A DNA stretch of 64,000 nt from Cryptomeria japonica (taxonomy: Eukaryota > Streptophyta > Pinopsida > Cupressales > Cupressaceae): contig NC_081414.1 in NCBI RefSeq assembly GCF_030272615.1, positions 658,640,292 to 658,704,291 of the forward strand. The letters run 5' to 3'. Position numbers and translations under genes: made by a program. Numbering within the stretch: position 1 is the stretch's first letter; the number at the start of each line of letters is the position of its first letter. Below are positions 52,196 through 63,731 of the stretch, piece after piece. The notes under the pieces were generated by a model, which was not told the DNA's origin, did not search any database, and saw only the letters and a list, made by a program, of their open reading frames with translations.

Positions 52196-54037
52196 TCCTC
52201 AAAAAAATAAGAAAAGAAAATGTCAAATCTACATATAAATCTTGGAAGATTCAAAGACTCGTTAAACATAAATTGGAATGAAATAACTTTGAGAAACTAA
52301 AGTTAAGGATTGTGAACCCTCTGGTATGCTTGGTTTATGTGCATCAGAGGTAATTGATGGGCAGTTGCTCCTAAATCACCCATTGCTACAAGTATTTTTA
52401 GCTGCTGAGAAGCCCATCAATTGCTAATAATGAGGTCTAATCCTGATTGCTTTCAGGCTTTACTCTCATAAAATCCTCAAGAATTTCTTCAAGAAGAGTA
52501 CAACTAAGCTATAAGATTTACTGGTCATCACAGAGTAAAGAAAAAGGAGCTTTCTAATTCCTGGCGTATATAGAAGATAAGAGGGCATAATAGAGAAGGA
52601 ATTTGTGAAACAATATCAAAGATGGTACTCTTTCTAACCAAAACCTCAGCACCTGTGGTGATGCAAGCTGAAGTAAGTGGAACTTAGTGATCCAATGGAA
52701 ATGTATCTCCTAGAGTTGCAATTGTAGTATCAAATCAAGTTCTATGGTGTCCAAGAAAATGAGATGAAGATTCCAAAAGTTCAGAGATTTTTTTTTCACA
52801 TACTATTGCTTATCTACCAAACCTAAAACATCTGGAGATACACCAATCCAACAATCTACTATTTTAAATGGATTAAAACAAAATACTTCTGTACTATTCA
52901 CATGATTTTCTAGGCATTCTGCCACATAGAGGTATGAACCAGTATCCAACCCAGATGATGGCTTATTTCACAGAACATCCATAATTTACGAACATAGGTG
53001 AGTAATTTCACTGGTTTTCTTTGAATCTTTTCCACACTTGATGGAGTTGATTTACTTCAATTACTTATGGGAAGTGTGGTTTGAATGCATAAATTATGAA
53101 AGTTCATGTCCTGTTTTGGGTGCCTTTGTAAATGTATGATGTCTTAAATGTATTCTAAAATATGAACGTAAAATTCAGCATCCTCTGCTGGCTGAATTCT
53201 GTAGCTACTACAGGAGTATCTCTGAAACCTTTTAAATTTTGTATTTTCAAATGATTTACTCAAAGATGCAGCAGAAGTCTCTGCTGATCTTCTTTCTGTA
53301 AAATTGTGATTGTTAGGTACATCAGTAATTTCCTCTGTTAGTCCAGCAATAGTGGAACACTGTTCTGCAATTTTATATTCTACTTGATATCAATAGATAT
53401 CCATAGATTTTTGCTTATTAAAAAGTTAAATGGTTAAATTGAACTAAAATGCGTGACAAAACAGTATGTTTGGTTAAGAAAGGTTATTTTCTGTATTTAG
53501 CAATTTAATTATTTTATTTGCTGTCACATACATGTCCACACATGCTTCAACAAAAAATGTGCATATACTGTTTGGAACACCTTGGTCAGCTTTCAATATT
53601 AAACAAGACCATATACCTGTCGATTCTACATTTAACGGATCCGTCTTAAACATAGATTTTCCTATATGTCCAATCCTTGCTCAGCGATTTCCAATTCACA
53701 AACTTGTGGCTAGGATCATTATTAAAGTTTATCTAGTTAATTCTTAAGCTTCTAATATAGACCATTTTTATTGCCATCACATAGTGCCCTTGCTTTGAAG
53801 ACATCACTTATTGTATTTGTATGGTTCTAGAAGAAACAAGAATTCCTTTTTTTGATAATAACTAGCAAACTGAACTTTTGCATGCACGTTGATCACCACA
53901 GCTCCCATTCTATGTAAATCTATGTAAAACTCCATGGTCCTTTCTTCCAAACCCTATTGCCATCTCTATGTTGGTTCCTAGTACCCATAAGTCTTTAGTT
54001 TTTTATGGGAAAATTCATATTTCAACTACTGCTGGCA
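52196..54037. other. Region without recognised gene
   Basis: AT-rich, no repeat structure that I see, short open frames only (53532-53747, 71 residues, no motif). It may be intron of the proteasome gene. No match to the missing last exon was found by eye. Confidence 0.35.
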
Positions 54038-55163
54038 TGTAATATCCCCGGTAGTGGTATGACTGAAAATACAAGGAATATTTACGAACAATTGCCTGTC
54101 CACTCTGCTGTTATGAAGTTTGTGTCTTGCTGATGTGTTGTCTCAGAAAATTCAGATTGGTATGTAGGTCATCAAACACATGTTTCTCATGTAAGGTTAA
54201 CAATAATGACTTCTAATTGTTAAGACCATTGGCTAAAATACATTTGCCATTAATTATAGAGTTCTAAGCCACAAACAAACTCCTACACCATGCTGATATT
54301 ATGACGAACAGTTGGTAAGTAACCTCAGAACATTCATACAAGAAGATGCAACTCAATTCCTTCCTTCCTTATTACCAAATGGTGTTCAATGAATCCTTAC
54401 AATGATGATATGAAGACCAACACTCAACCTACTTATGACTCAGAAATTTTTGAATACATTGGCAACCATGGATATTATAGCTAACTGAAAACAGTAAATA
54501 GAATGTTATCAATGCACCTGATGAAATTCGCCTTGTAGGAGAGTTGAAGAAGCAAGCGATACCCTTGGGTTTTGACCCCACAAAATGCAAAATTAATTGG
54601 TCTTTAGAATCGCCCCTGCTGCTGCTGGATGGAGGTCTGGAACATCAGTAAGTGACAGCTGCAAGTCCATCATACATCTGCTAAAATGATCGACCTTCCT
54701 TGACAAGTATAACGCTGCCTATCTTGTTGACTTTGGATGCCAAATGAGAGAGAGATGAGCAAAATCAATAACCTTAGAAGCTGATTGGTTCGATGCTGAT
54801 CAGATTGGTTTAGCACTGTTTTGTCCAACAAATTCGCCTCCAAATGTCATTAATAAGAATCGCCTTACACCTCCAAATATATCGCTAGCATCCATAATGG
54901 AATTTGATGCTTTAATGCTGAATAATGAGTGAAATCGTTGGTTGCTACTGATTTGATTCAGACCTGAAAATCAGTCGATTTTCACACAAATCTATCTTTA
55001 ATCAGCAGCTAATGAAATCGCCTTAAGTCCCCAAAGTTGCCGCTACCTCCGATTTGTGTTATGCTGCATTCAGTGATAACATAGGACAAAATCTTGGTAT
55101 GAAGGTCTGATCCGATTATGCTTCAGAACTGAGATTTACACCTGAAATCACCACAAAGCTCTC

Positions 55164-55482
55164 TGTTTGCCCTCTCGGGTAAACGGTTAAATGCAGAAAG
55201 TAAATGCACATAACATAATGGAAATACATTAAATAACCAGTCTCTATATTAATTCAACAGTCCATGTACATCAAGTGCTTATAACATTACATTTGACACG
55301 ACTAACATGATCCTTTCGAAGAAAAGGTACACAATATATAATACCCGAAGGGGTACGACACAACCGTCGCAACTCCAACTACCTACCCGTCGGCTAACTA
55401 ACTGACCGCCGTAACTCATTATTACCGACGACAACATAATATATAACATAACAACATAACATAATGATTATTCCCGTCAACA
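55164..55482 (-). repeat. Gypsy-2 3' LTR
   Basis: 319 bp. The minus strand has CTTGGGGGGGATGA as polypurine tract just before the TGTTGACGGG start. It differs from the 5' LTR at two bases (T/G near 55212 and C/T near 55388). Confidence 0.9.
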
Positions 55483-55499
55483 TCATCCCCCCCAAGAAA

Positions 55500-56120
55500 A
55501 GAAGTCGACTCCGACGACTTAATACAAAATAGAGATGAACGGTAGAAACTACTGGCGCCAGTCGGGCCCGGATCTTATACACTTCCTGCGTCCTCGCCTG
55601 AAAACCCTTTTCTGCTACCATCCGATGCTCAAGTGCGGATTTCACCAATATTGCTTCCTTTGCCATCACAGTCCTCCTGTGCCTAACCCAAACTTGTCTG
55701 CAAAACACGTTTTTCAGTCTCAGCTTCCACCAACTGCTACTCAAATGATACTGTCTCCCTAGCCAATTTGGCCTCGATAGCCACCCGTGCTGCTCTCCCG
55801 GCATCCAACTCTTGGGTACGCTGAACTAAGTCTCACACGACTATTGCCTCCAACTTGGTGGTCAGCTCCTCCCGAGCCCTCTATGCATCCACCAAGGCAA
55901 CCTCACGTCTAGCCGAGACATACTCCGAGTTCCTCAAAGCGTACCAGTCATGCCTGGAGGTGGCCACAATCCGCTGGCACAAATGCTAGGAGACACCTCG
56001 AATCCTCCATCACACTCCCCAAAGGCTAAAAACTGAACTGAATAACTCCCTGGTGTCATACAACTGCGTGGACCTGCAATACCTTCCCTCGAACTCTGTT
56101 TGTTCCCAACCTCCAAATCC
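55500..56120 (-). pseudogene. Gypsy-2 ORF3 remnant
   Basis: Only the C-terminal coiled-coil part is recognisable: KSALEHRMVAEKGFQARTQE aligns with the Gypsy-1 ORF3 end (KTALEKVLVAERDVAARTQQ). The conserved N-terminal domain is gone and frames are broken. Its presence shows that the ancestor of Gypsy-2 had ORF3 too. Confidence 0.65.
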
Positions 56121-56229
56121 GCCTCCCTCTACGGCTTATGGCTTCCCTGCCAATGCTTAGCTGCGGGCTTCTTTCTCACAATACGGACAACCACAACACT
56201 TCCCGTGGTCTTTTGTAGCTCAAAATAAA

Positions 56230-56325
56230 TTGGGGGTCTGGGGGCAACGCCCCCAGCGGGGTCGAGGGGCAGCGCCCCTCGCGGGGTCTGGGGTAGCGCC
56301 CCAGCGGGGTCGAGGGGCAGCAACA
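56230..56325. repeat. GGGGCAGCGCCCC palindromes
   Basis: Four or five GC palindromes (GGGGGCAACGCCCCC, GGGGCAGCGCCCC) linked by CAGCGGGGTCGAG. Similar repeats are familiar from several plant Gypsy elements. Frames through them are artefacts. Confidence 0.7.
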
Positions 56326-56524
56326 GCAACAACCTCCTTGTGCGGTCAACAACAGCATTGGCACCTCCGATCGTGCGGCCACCTCCCCGTGCGGCGTGTG
56401 CTTGTTTTTCCCTTTGTGTGTTGCGTGGTGTTCTGGGTTGTGCAATGTGTGCGGTTGTCCTTTTTATTTCGCGTTGCACGGGGGTTTTATTGCTGTGCGG
56501 CGTCTTAGTCTTCCGAGCTGCTTG

Positions 56525-56705
56525 GTGACCGCCTTCGGTGGCTCCCACCGCACGGTGTGACCACCGCACGATGGTGTCATCGTCGGTGATTCCACCGCAC
56601 GGTGGTTCCACCGCACGGTGGTGTTGCCGTCGGTGATTCCACCGCACGGTGGTGTCACCGTCAGTGGTTGCACCGCACGGTGGTCCCACCGTACGGTGGC
56701 CATTT
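56525..56705. repeat. Palindromic CCACCGCACGGTGG repeats of Gypsy-2
   Basis: About nine near-palindromes like those of Gypsy-1 (36430-36625), in the same position between the pol remnant and ORF3, but with different linkers (GTCGGTGATT). Followed by poly(T) runs to 56790. Confidence 0.75.
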
Positions 56706-56812
56706 TCCTTTTTTTTTTTTTTAATAATTTTATATAACTTTTTTTCAGCCGTACGGCCATACGGTACTCTCTTTTTTTTTTTTTTTTTTTTCCGATTTCC
56801 TAATTTAGTTGT

Positions 56813-59800
56813 CTAGAGAGTCTTCGGCTCGGGTCCCCTGTCTCTGGGATCGCCCTTCATCCTTCTCGGTTTGCCTCGCCCGAGAGTCTCCCGTTTTGGT
56901 CCTGTGCCTGGCGAGTCGCCTGCTCGGCCTCTCGGGTCCCCTTCCCTCCTCTCGGGTCCCCCTCCGGACTCCCGGGTGTCCTTCCGGCCTCTCGGGTCCC
57001 CTACGCGCTTCTCGTGGTAGGGTTTCAATTTGAACCTATTGGTGGCAAGTTTATTTTCCATGGCCATCCGAAGACCTGGAACCACAAATTCTATAGGGAC
57101 CACGACCTCCTTCCCGTACATAAGAAGAAGAAGAAGAAGAATAAAGATTTTGAAGACTGCGGTCTTCCATACAGGGTTCCAATCGTGGCCAACACTCTTC
57201 GGATTATCTACGTCGCCAGGGTTTGGGGCATCTCCCTTCCAATATTCTTTGTATTCCGGCAGGTACACCTCTGTTGGTTGCTCTGGTTCCTCTACTTCGA
57301 GCCTGTAGCTTTGGAACATTTCATAATCCTCCATTTGCCAGTGGAAGAGCCCGTTAAGTGAGCATACCTCATCTTCAGAACATCCCTCCAATTCGAGCAC
57401 CCCTTCACTGTTCGGCTCCATCGTGTTCTTGCCCTCTGAGTCCGAGTCTAAAGAGGCGAGCTCTTCGTCGACATCTTGGGTGTGTAGGTCAATGGTATAT
57501 TTCCGCCCTCCCTTCTCCATGGAAAGTGTATTTTTCTTCCAGTTGTGGTTTACCCTCGCGTTGATCAACCATGCTCTCCCCAGGATGGCGTCATAGCCTT
57601 TCTTCTTCGAGGGAATAACCACGAAATCTAACAAGAATGGTTGCGTACCAATTGTCACTTGCTGGGCCATCAACAGGCCGAGTGGCTTAATGCCGTGTTG
57701 GTCCGCTCCCACCAGGTTGAATGTGGGTGGCCACAGGGTGGGCTTCCCCAGTCGCTTCCATGTTTCTTCTGGTAGTACATTCACCCCAGATCCCCCGTCC
57801 ACAATGGTGTCCTTCAGAATGGTCCCACGGATACCCATTTCTACCACAGCTGGGTGTCTACCACTGCTCACGGCTAGTAACATCGGGTCAGTCGAAGGGC
57901 TAACGGAAACCTCCACCTGTGGTGTACTCTTCGAAGCGGTGGCGGGAACCCCTACCTGTGGTGCACTCGACAATGCGGTGGCGGGAACCCCTACCTGTGG
58001 TGTACTCGACGATGCGGTGCTTTGCACATTGGTGAGGATGGCAGTCCTCAATTGTGGCATAGAGTCTAGAAGGTCTTTTACCTTTATCGGCACCTCCATC
58101 TGCAAGATTTGCCCAATGATGTTATTTTTCGCTTCCGTACGGGATGATGTACTCGCCACCTTGTTGTCCCGTCGTTCGGTTGTCATCTCACGTTCAATAT
58201 TGGCCTTTGCCTCCCGTAATCTCTCCTTCTCCGTACGGGGGTCGGGATAAGTGGTTTTTTTCGTCTGGGCGTGGGTGATCGCCAGTACTTCTTTCTCACT
58301 AGTCTTCTCAGCCTTCTCAATGTTGAGGAGATTAACCCCTGCCTGCGGGCAATTTGCGTCCTCATGGTCGCCTGGCCCACACCAACGGCAGAGGTGTTGA
58401 GGGGTGGCTTCCTTCGTGCAATCACGGGCGAAGTGCCCCCACTGATTACAGGCCCTACATTGGATAATTGGCCGGCCCTTGGCGTCATACTGGATATGGC
58501 TTCCGTTATTGTTATTGTTGCTATTCCTTCCGTCGCCGCGTCTGTTGTCCCGGTATCCTCCAGATGATGTCGTTGTGTTAGTATGTTGGCCGGTACCCGC
58601 TGGTGCGGATGTTGTGGCCTGCTCCATGAACAACACCTGGTTCATTTGCGTACTTCGGGTTTTCATGTTGTATGGGCACTCCTTGGTGGAGTGTCCCATC
58701 ACTTGGCAAATCTCGCAGAATGCCTTCTTTTGGCAAGTACCCTTTGTGTGCCCTTCCTCTTTGCACTCAGTGCACCATATGTCCCCTTCGTTTCAACCAG
58801 TGCTTCTCATTATTTTGAATTCCTTTCTCATTCGCTCCATGTCTTTCTGGAGCGCTTGCACTCATTTGCCAGCCTCGTTGTCGCTGCTGCTTTCCTGTGA
58901 AGAGTCATTATCCTCGGATGAGGATTTATTACTTTTCTTCTTCTTTGATGTTTTGTGTTTGCTCTCCAGGTCCATCGCCCTATTATAAGCGTCGTCATAT
59001 GACGTCGGGGGTACAATTTTCATCTTCCTCCGTAGGGAGGATTTCAACCCTTCAACGAACCATCGTTTCTTCAATCCATCTGCGGGTTGGCTTTCCATTT
59101 TACCCAAGAGTTCTTTCAGCCTCCGACTGTATGCCCGTACTGTCTCCTTGGTACCTTGTTTGGTACTGTATATCTCCGTTACAATTTCATTGTCATCACG
59201 GAGCAACCGAAACTCCCCCGTGAATTCCTTTTGTAGATTGGCCCATGTGGCCAGTTTTTGCTTGTCCACATCGGAGTACCAATCTATGGCAACTCCTCGT
59301 AACGTGGCTGGGAATTGCTGTACCCAGTCATCCTGGTCTGTTACTCCGTTGGCGGACCAAATGGTTTCACATGTACGGCAGTGCCGTAAGGGGTCTTCCT
59401 TGCCCTCCCTTGTGAACTTTGGCAATTTTTGTTTACTCGCCATCCCACCGCTGGGTCTCGCTCCTCTAATTCCTTGTGTGCTTCTACCTGGCGATCCTCC
59501 GCCTCCTGCAACTGAACCTCCACTCGTGGGTCCTCCGGAAAAAGTTGCTGACACCAAACCAAACAAATTGCCTCCCGTACGGTACCCTTGTGCTCCCTCG
59601 GCACCTTCGGTCGTACCGTCACCTTCCGTTGTCTCCCTCCGGTTGTCCTCTGAAATGGACAAATTCTTTAGCAAGTCTCTGGTAGCGTCGATCAGGTTTA
59701 GACTTCGCCTTGTTTGTTCCACCAACTCTTCACGGCTTCTTACCCTACGGTGGTATTCTGGCGAACTGTAGAGTTCTCCTTCGGCACCCTCCGTGACTCC

Positions 59801-59896
59801 TTCTGGCAGCCCTACAACAGTGTAGACAGTGTAGTTCTCTCCGTCTATCTCTGCCTCCGCAACCTCCGTGACACCTCCTGGGTTCCCTTCGGGCAA
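56813..59896 (-). pseudogene. Gypsy-2 gag-protease with residual pol
   Basis: One continuous frame of 1,028 codons with two TGA stops (near 58862 and 58797). Capsid core as in Gypsy-1; knuckles CTECKEEGHTKGTC, CEICQVMGHSTKEC, CRACNQWGHFARDC and CRWCGPGDHEDANC; protease DTIVDGGSGVNVLPE. It then reads WKTAVFKIF (just before RT) and jumps through a Leu run encoded by a GAA-type microsatellite (57119-57141) to MYGKEVVVPIEF (integrase end), then to a short KPYHEKR piece. The tail (56813-57010) is a Gly/Asp/Pro/Arg repeat (GDPRGR) not present in Gypsy-1. Confidence 0.85.
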
Positions 59897-60051
59897 CCCC
59901 TCGGCCGGTCGTCCCTCGGCAAGCTGCCTTAGCCTACGCCTTCGTTCTATCTGCTATTTGAGATTCAATGCGATTTGTGCCACTTCCCATTCGTCACTCT
60001 GTATCTTTTTATTTTTGTCCTTATTTAGTCTATTGGGCATAAGTCAAAGGT

Positions 60052-60422
60052 TCAATTTCCTCCTGGCCTGGCGCCATCTCGTTCCGTTTCCCGTCGGCTG
60101 TTCTCTTCGTAGCATTGCAGGATTTGTTGTCGTCGCTCTTCCTGGGCAATCTCCTCCAGGCGGGCCTGTTGTGCCAGCGATGCCTGTGCAAGCAGCCGGG
60201 GGAGGTGGTTCATTAACCGGTTTACTGTCGGGCTAACCTCCAGCGCTGTCCACACGGCACTTGGTGGGATTTCTGCCTCCACCGCTTCTCGTCGAACGTA
60301 TGTCTAAATGGCTACCTGGAGCAAAATTGAAAATTCTCGCGTTGCCGTGTCTTCTCCTGTGTAAAGTTTTGTCCGCGCGTCGTCGGCCTCCGGGTTTACT
60401 TCACCAACGGGTAGGCCCATTG
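60052..60422 (-). pseudogene. Gypsy-2 ORF0
   Basis: Starts MGLPVGEVNPEADDA like Gypsy-1 ORF0, with one TAG (CAG to TAG) near 60304. Otherwise open and about 90% identical at protein level to the Gypsy-1 copy. Role unknown. Confidence 0.65.
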
Positions 60423-60464
60423 TGTCTGTGCGCCATCCGTGTCTTCCGTTCCCAAGTTCGTCTA

Positions 60465-60477
60465 GGCAGCGGCGCCA
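60465..60477 (-). promoter_or_regulatory. Gypsy-2 primer-binding site
   Basis: TGGCGCCGCTGCC on the minus strand, two bases inside the 5' LTR. One change from the Gypsy-1 tRNA-Asp-type site. Confidence 0.75.
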
Positions 60478-60479
60478 AA

Positions 60480-60798
60480 TGTTTGCCCTCTCGGGTAAAC
60501 GGTTAAATGCAGAAAGTAAATGCACAGAACATAATGGAAATACATTAAATAACCAGTCTCTATATTAATTCAACAGTCCATGTACATCAAGTGCTTATAA
60601 CATTACATTTGACACGACTAACATGATCCTTTCGAAGAAAAGGTACACAATATATAATACCCGAAGGGGTACGACACAACCGTCGCAACTCCAACTACCT
60701 ACCTGTCGGCTAACTAACTGACCGCCGTAACTCATTATTACCGACGACAACATAATATATAACATAACAACATAACATAATGATTATTCCCGTCAACA
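60480..60798 (-). repeat. Gypsy-2 5' LTR
   Basis: 319 bp, complete, bounded by the primer-binding site on one side and the CTCTC duplication on the other. Confidence 0.9.
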
Positions 60799-61722
60799 CT
60801 CTCCCAAATGCTTATACAAAATTGGCCAATTCCTTCCACATTGCTGATAAAAAATTCTATGAAGCTGAATGTGACTTCCAAAAATATCTTCAATGTAAGC
60901 CCAAGTAAATTGGCCTTTGGCCACTAATAAAAGCTCAAATGAGGTGACTGAAATATCACCTCCTCAATGCAACCCCTCGAGATATCTTCCACTCCCTTAG
61001 TTATGCAATCTATGGGAGTTTTCATTCCCAAAGATTATGATCTGCAGACACCTCTCGGTTCTACAAAACCCAATCAATTATCAAATCCAATTCCAAGCAT
61101 GCCTTGAAGCTTCATCTTGATCTCCCTTTATACTTTTTCACTCCAACATCTAGAAGCTTCTAGAAGTTACTTTATGAAATAATATTTAATTAGTCACTTT
61201 TATTAAATTAATTAAATATAAAGTCATTTTTTAATTTTTTAATTTATTTGATAACTTTATAAATAATTAACTTAATATTATTAATTAAAATAATTAATCA
61301 ATCTATCCATTAAATATATCATTTATTTGGACACCTTAATTAGTTAAATTAATTAATTAATTCTTCTTCAAAATGGGGACATTACAATCTGCCCCTCGTG
61401 AAATTGCTTGATCCCAAGCAATCAATCCTCCACTTGGATCCCATTGGTAAATCCGTGTAATGTCCCTATGATCACCACACAACTCTTGCACTATCAACTG
61501 AATCCATTGAATCAAATCAATAACCTCATCATGTGCTACAGGAGTACAAGTTTCATGAGGTAGCAAATCAAGTGGTTGATCCTTCTTGCTCCCAATCTCT
61601 GCTGAAAGTAAGCCATCAAATAGACCATCCACCGCTTGTAGCCCTGAACTATGCATTTGAAATAAGTCATGTACATGAGGATCCAAGGTGAAGCTGTAGA
61701 GACTCCTCACTACATATACCTC

Positions 61723-62440
61723 CTAATTTCTTTGTATGAGACCTGTATGAAATCCTGATGTATGAGAAAAATCCCAATCATCACTATCAGGAGAATGATC
61801 CACATCCAAATCATAAAGTGGATTATCCAATAACCATGTAGCATCAATCTCAAACAATGGATTATCCACCATCACATGCTCCTCCTGCATAACTATTTGC
61901 TCTTTCTTCCCGCTCTTCGTCCCACAAAGAGAGATAGAGTGCAACCTGCCATCCACAATTCCCCTCAATACATAATCCTTGTTATTTGATTTGAATTTCA
62001 TCTCCAACTTAGGCACATTGAGGGTGAATTCTTCTATGTCTTGGAGCCATTTCATTCCCAAGACTACATCTGCTGCCCCCATGTTAACTACATAAAAATC
62101 AGCTTGTAGTTCATAGTCATTCAGCAGCAAAGTGAGACCACTTATTCGTTTGGTGCACATGAGGGTATATCCATCTGCAACTCTAACTCGAAATCCCTTG
62201 AAATCTTCTGTCTACAACCTGCATCGAGCCACAAATCCTTCGTCAATGAAATTGCGCGTGGCTTCAGTGTCAAGCAAAGCAACACAACTCTGCCCATTAA
62301 CTGATCCTCTAAATCGGAAGGTAATCTCTCCCTACTCATCAGCAAATATAGATATAGGAGATAGATTCCCATCTGGCTCAAGCTCCATTGTAGCATTTCC
62401 ATCCCGATTATCTCCCGAGGCAGCTGGCTGATCTAATTTT
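61723..62440 (-). pseudogene. Gypsy-3 retropepsin with altered active site
   Basis: On the minus strand SCVALLDTEATRNFIDEGFV matches the retropepsin start (family LLDTGATxNFI) but has DTE in place of DTG/DSG, probably a G-to-A change. ADFYVVNMGAADVVLGMKWL carries the second conserved block (V.LGM.WL), so this is a Gypsy clade protease. Two stops interrupt the frame. The C-terminal extension (VDNPLFEIDATWLLDNPLYD) is short and acidic. The element ends here without RT. Confidence 0.75.
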
Positions 62441-63697
62441 CAAAATTAGAATCATCATAATATACCCACATCGCACAATTCGCCTTCCCCTTAGGCCTCA
62501 AGGGGCAATCATGCTCTTTGCTGTAAGGCTCCTTGCACCAAAATTATAATTTTCTCCTCCTCAATTCTTCTCGTGTCTCCTCACCCACCATTGTTGCTGA
62601 TTTCTTTTTCTTATCAGCAATTTGTTGAGGACTCTCCTAGCTGGTAGAAGAAGTTTCTTTATGAGAACTTTTGTTTCTAGGCATTGCGAATTCCATACTC
62701 GCTTTCTTCATTGCTTCTTGTAGTTTAGGTGGATCAAAGGCTTTCAACCAGCCTTTTAGTGGCTCCATCAATCCTTCCGTGAACAAGACAACCAACCTCC
62801 TTTCGCTAATGCTAGGCACCATAATTGACAATCTTTGAAAATCACCAATATATGTCTCCAAGTTACCCACCCGTTTCAGCTGTGCTAAGTCTCTAAAGTA
62901 CATTTCTGGATCCTTATGATCAAACCTCTCTATCAACATGTTCGTGAACTCAGCATAAGTGGTAATGTGTATATGACCGAGTGTGGTTAATCCATGATAC
63001 CACCATTTATGGGCAATACCCTCCAAATGTAATGTGGCGAACCTAATAGCATCCTCTTTGGGCATTGGTCTTAATGACAAATAGTTGTCAAGCTTCTGCA
63101 CCCATGACCTTGCCGTATATTTGTTGCTCCCATCAAAATAAGGCATGGTGATCTTCCCTAGAGTATGTTGACAATCATTTGGCGCTGGAGTGTGGTAGTC
63201 ATTCCTCCCACCATTCCTCCTACTCCTCTGGTTCATAAACTGATTAATAGATATGACCATTGTGGTTCATCTGCATAAGGTATAGGGGCAGCAACCTGTG
63301 GTTGTTCTTCACGTGGAATGAAGGTAGGAAAAAAAGGTCTAGAGGCCGATCCTCTAGTGTGGGCATCCCGCTGATTGACTGTCCTTGCTCTCCCTTCCAC
63401 TTCATTGCGGCTACCTCTCCCACTGTCTTCCCCTGAATTGCTTGTTCGATTTTGTTCAGGTTGCTAATGTATTTGATCTATTTTCCCTAGCAACCGGGAC
63501 GTCATGTCAATCATGGTGTCGAATTTTTGTTCCATTCTTGTATCTTTATCCTCCTCGGCCATGTTCAGAACTACCTTATCTTTTTCTTTCTCTCTTAATG
63601 CCTCTGAAAAAGTGTCAACTTCAGGTACCCGTGGAATGTTATATTGCTGCCTTCGTTGTTCCCTGTTGTAGTACTTTATCTCTCTCTCACTCACCAA
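62441..63697 (-). pseudogene. Gypsy-3 gag
   Basis: Starts within 35 bp of the primer-binding site (63697, MVSEREIKYYNREQRRQQYN). After a stop and frame change, the main capsid part is 63260-62637 (ITMPYFDGSNKYTARSWVQK, HLEGIAHKWWYHGL, FTNMLIERFDHKDPE), the standard Gypsy gag core. The zinc knuckle near 62540 (FWCKEPYSKEHDCPL) lacks its first Cys. Several stops make it non-functional. Confidence 0.75.
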
Positions 63698-63717
63698 TCA
63701 CAGGATGGCAGGATCTT

Positions 63718-63730
63718 GGCTCTGGTACCA
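63718..63730 (-). promoter_or_regulatory. Gypsy-3 primer-binding site
   Basis: TGGTACCAGAGCC, one change from the initiator tRNA-Met site TGGTATCAGAGCC. Sets the inner edge of the 5' LTR at 63732. Confidence 0.8.
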
Positions 63731-63731
63731 C

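Larger units (their letters stand above)
55164..60798 (-). mobile_element. Gypsy-2: young, internally deleted relative of Gypsy-1
   Basis: Both 319-bp LTRs are complete (55164-55482 and 60480-60798), TGTTGACGGG..GGCAAACA, with an exact CTCTC duplication (55159-55163 and 60799-60803). I count two differences between the LTRs (about 0.6%). The internal region keeps ORF0, gag-protease, the GC palindromes and the end of ORF3, but lacks RT, RNase H and nearly all of integrase. It must have been moved by proteins from a related element. It sits in the 3' LTR of Gypsy-3. Confidence 0.92.

Noticed and set aside
57113-57145. Leucine-rich membrane segment in Gypsy-2 protein
   Set aside because: The Leu run is the translation of an AAG/GAA microsatellite at a deletion joint.
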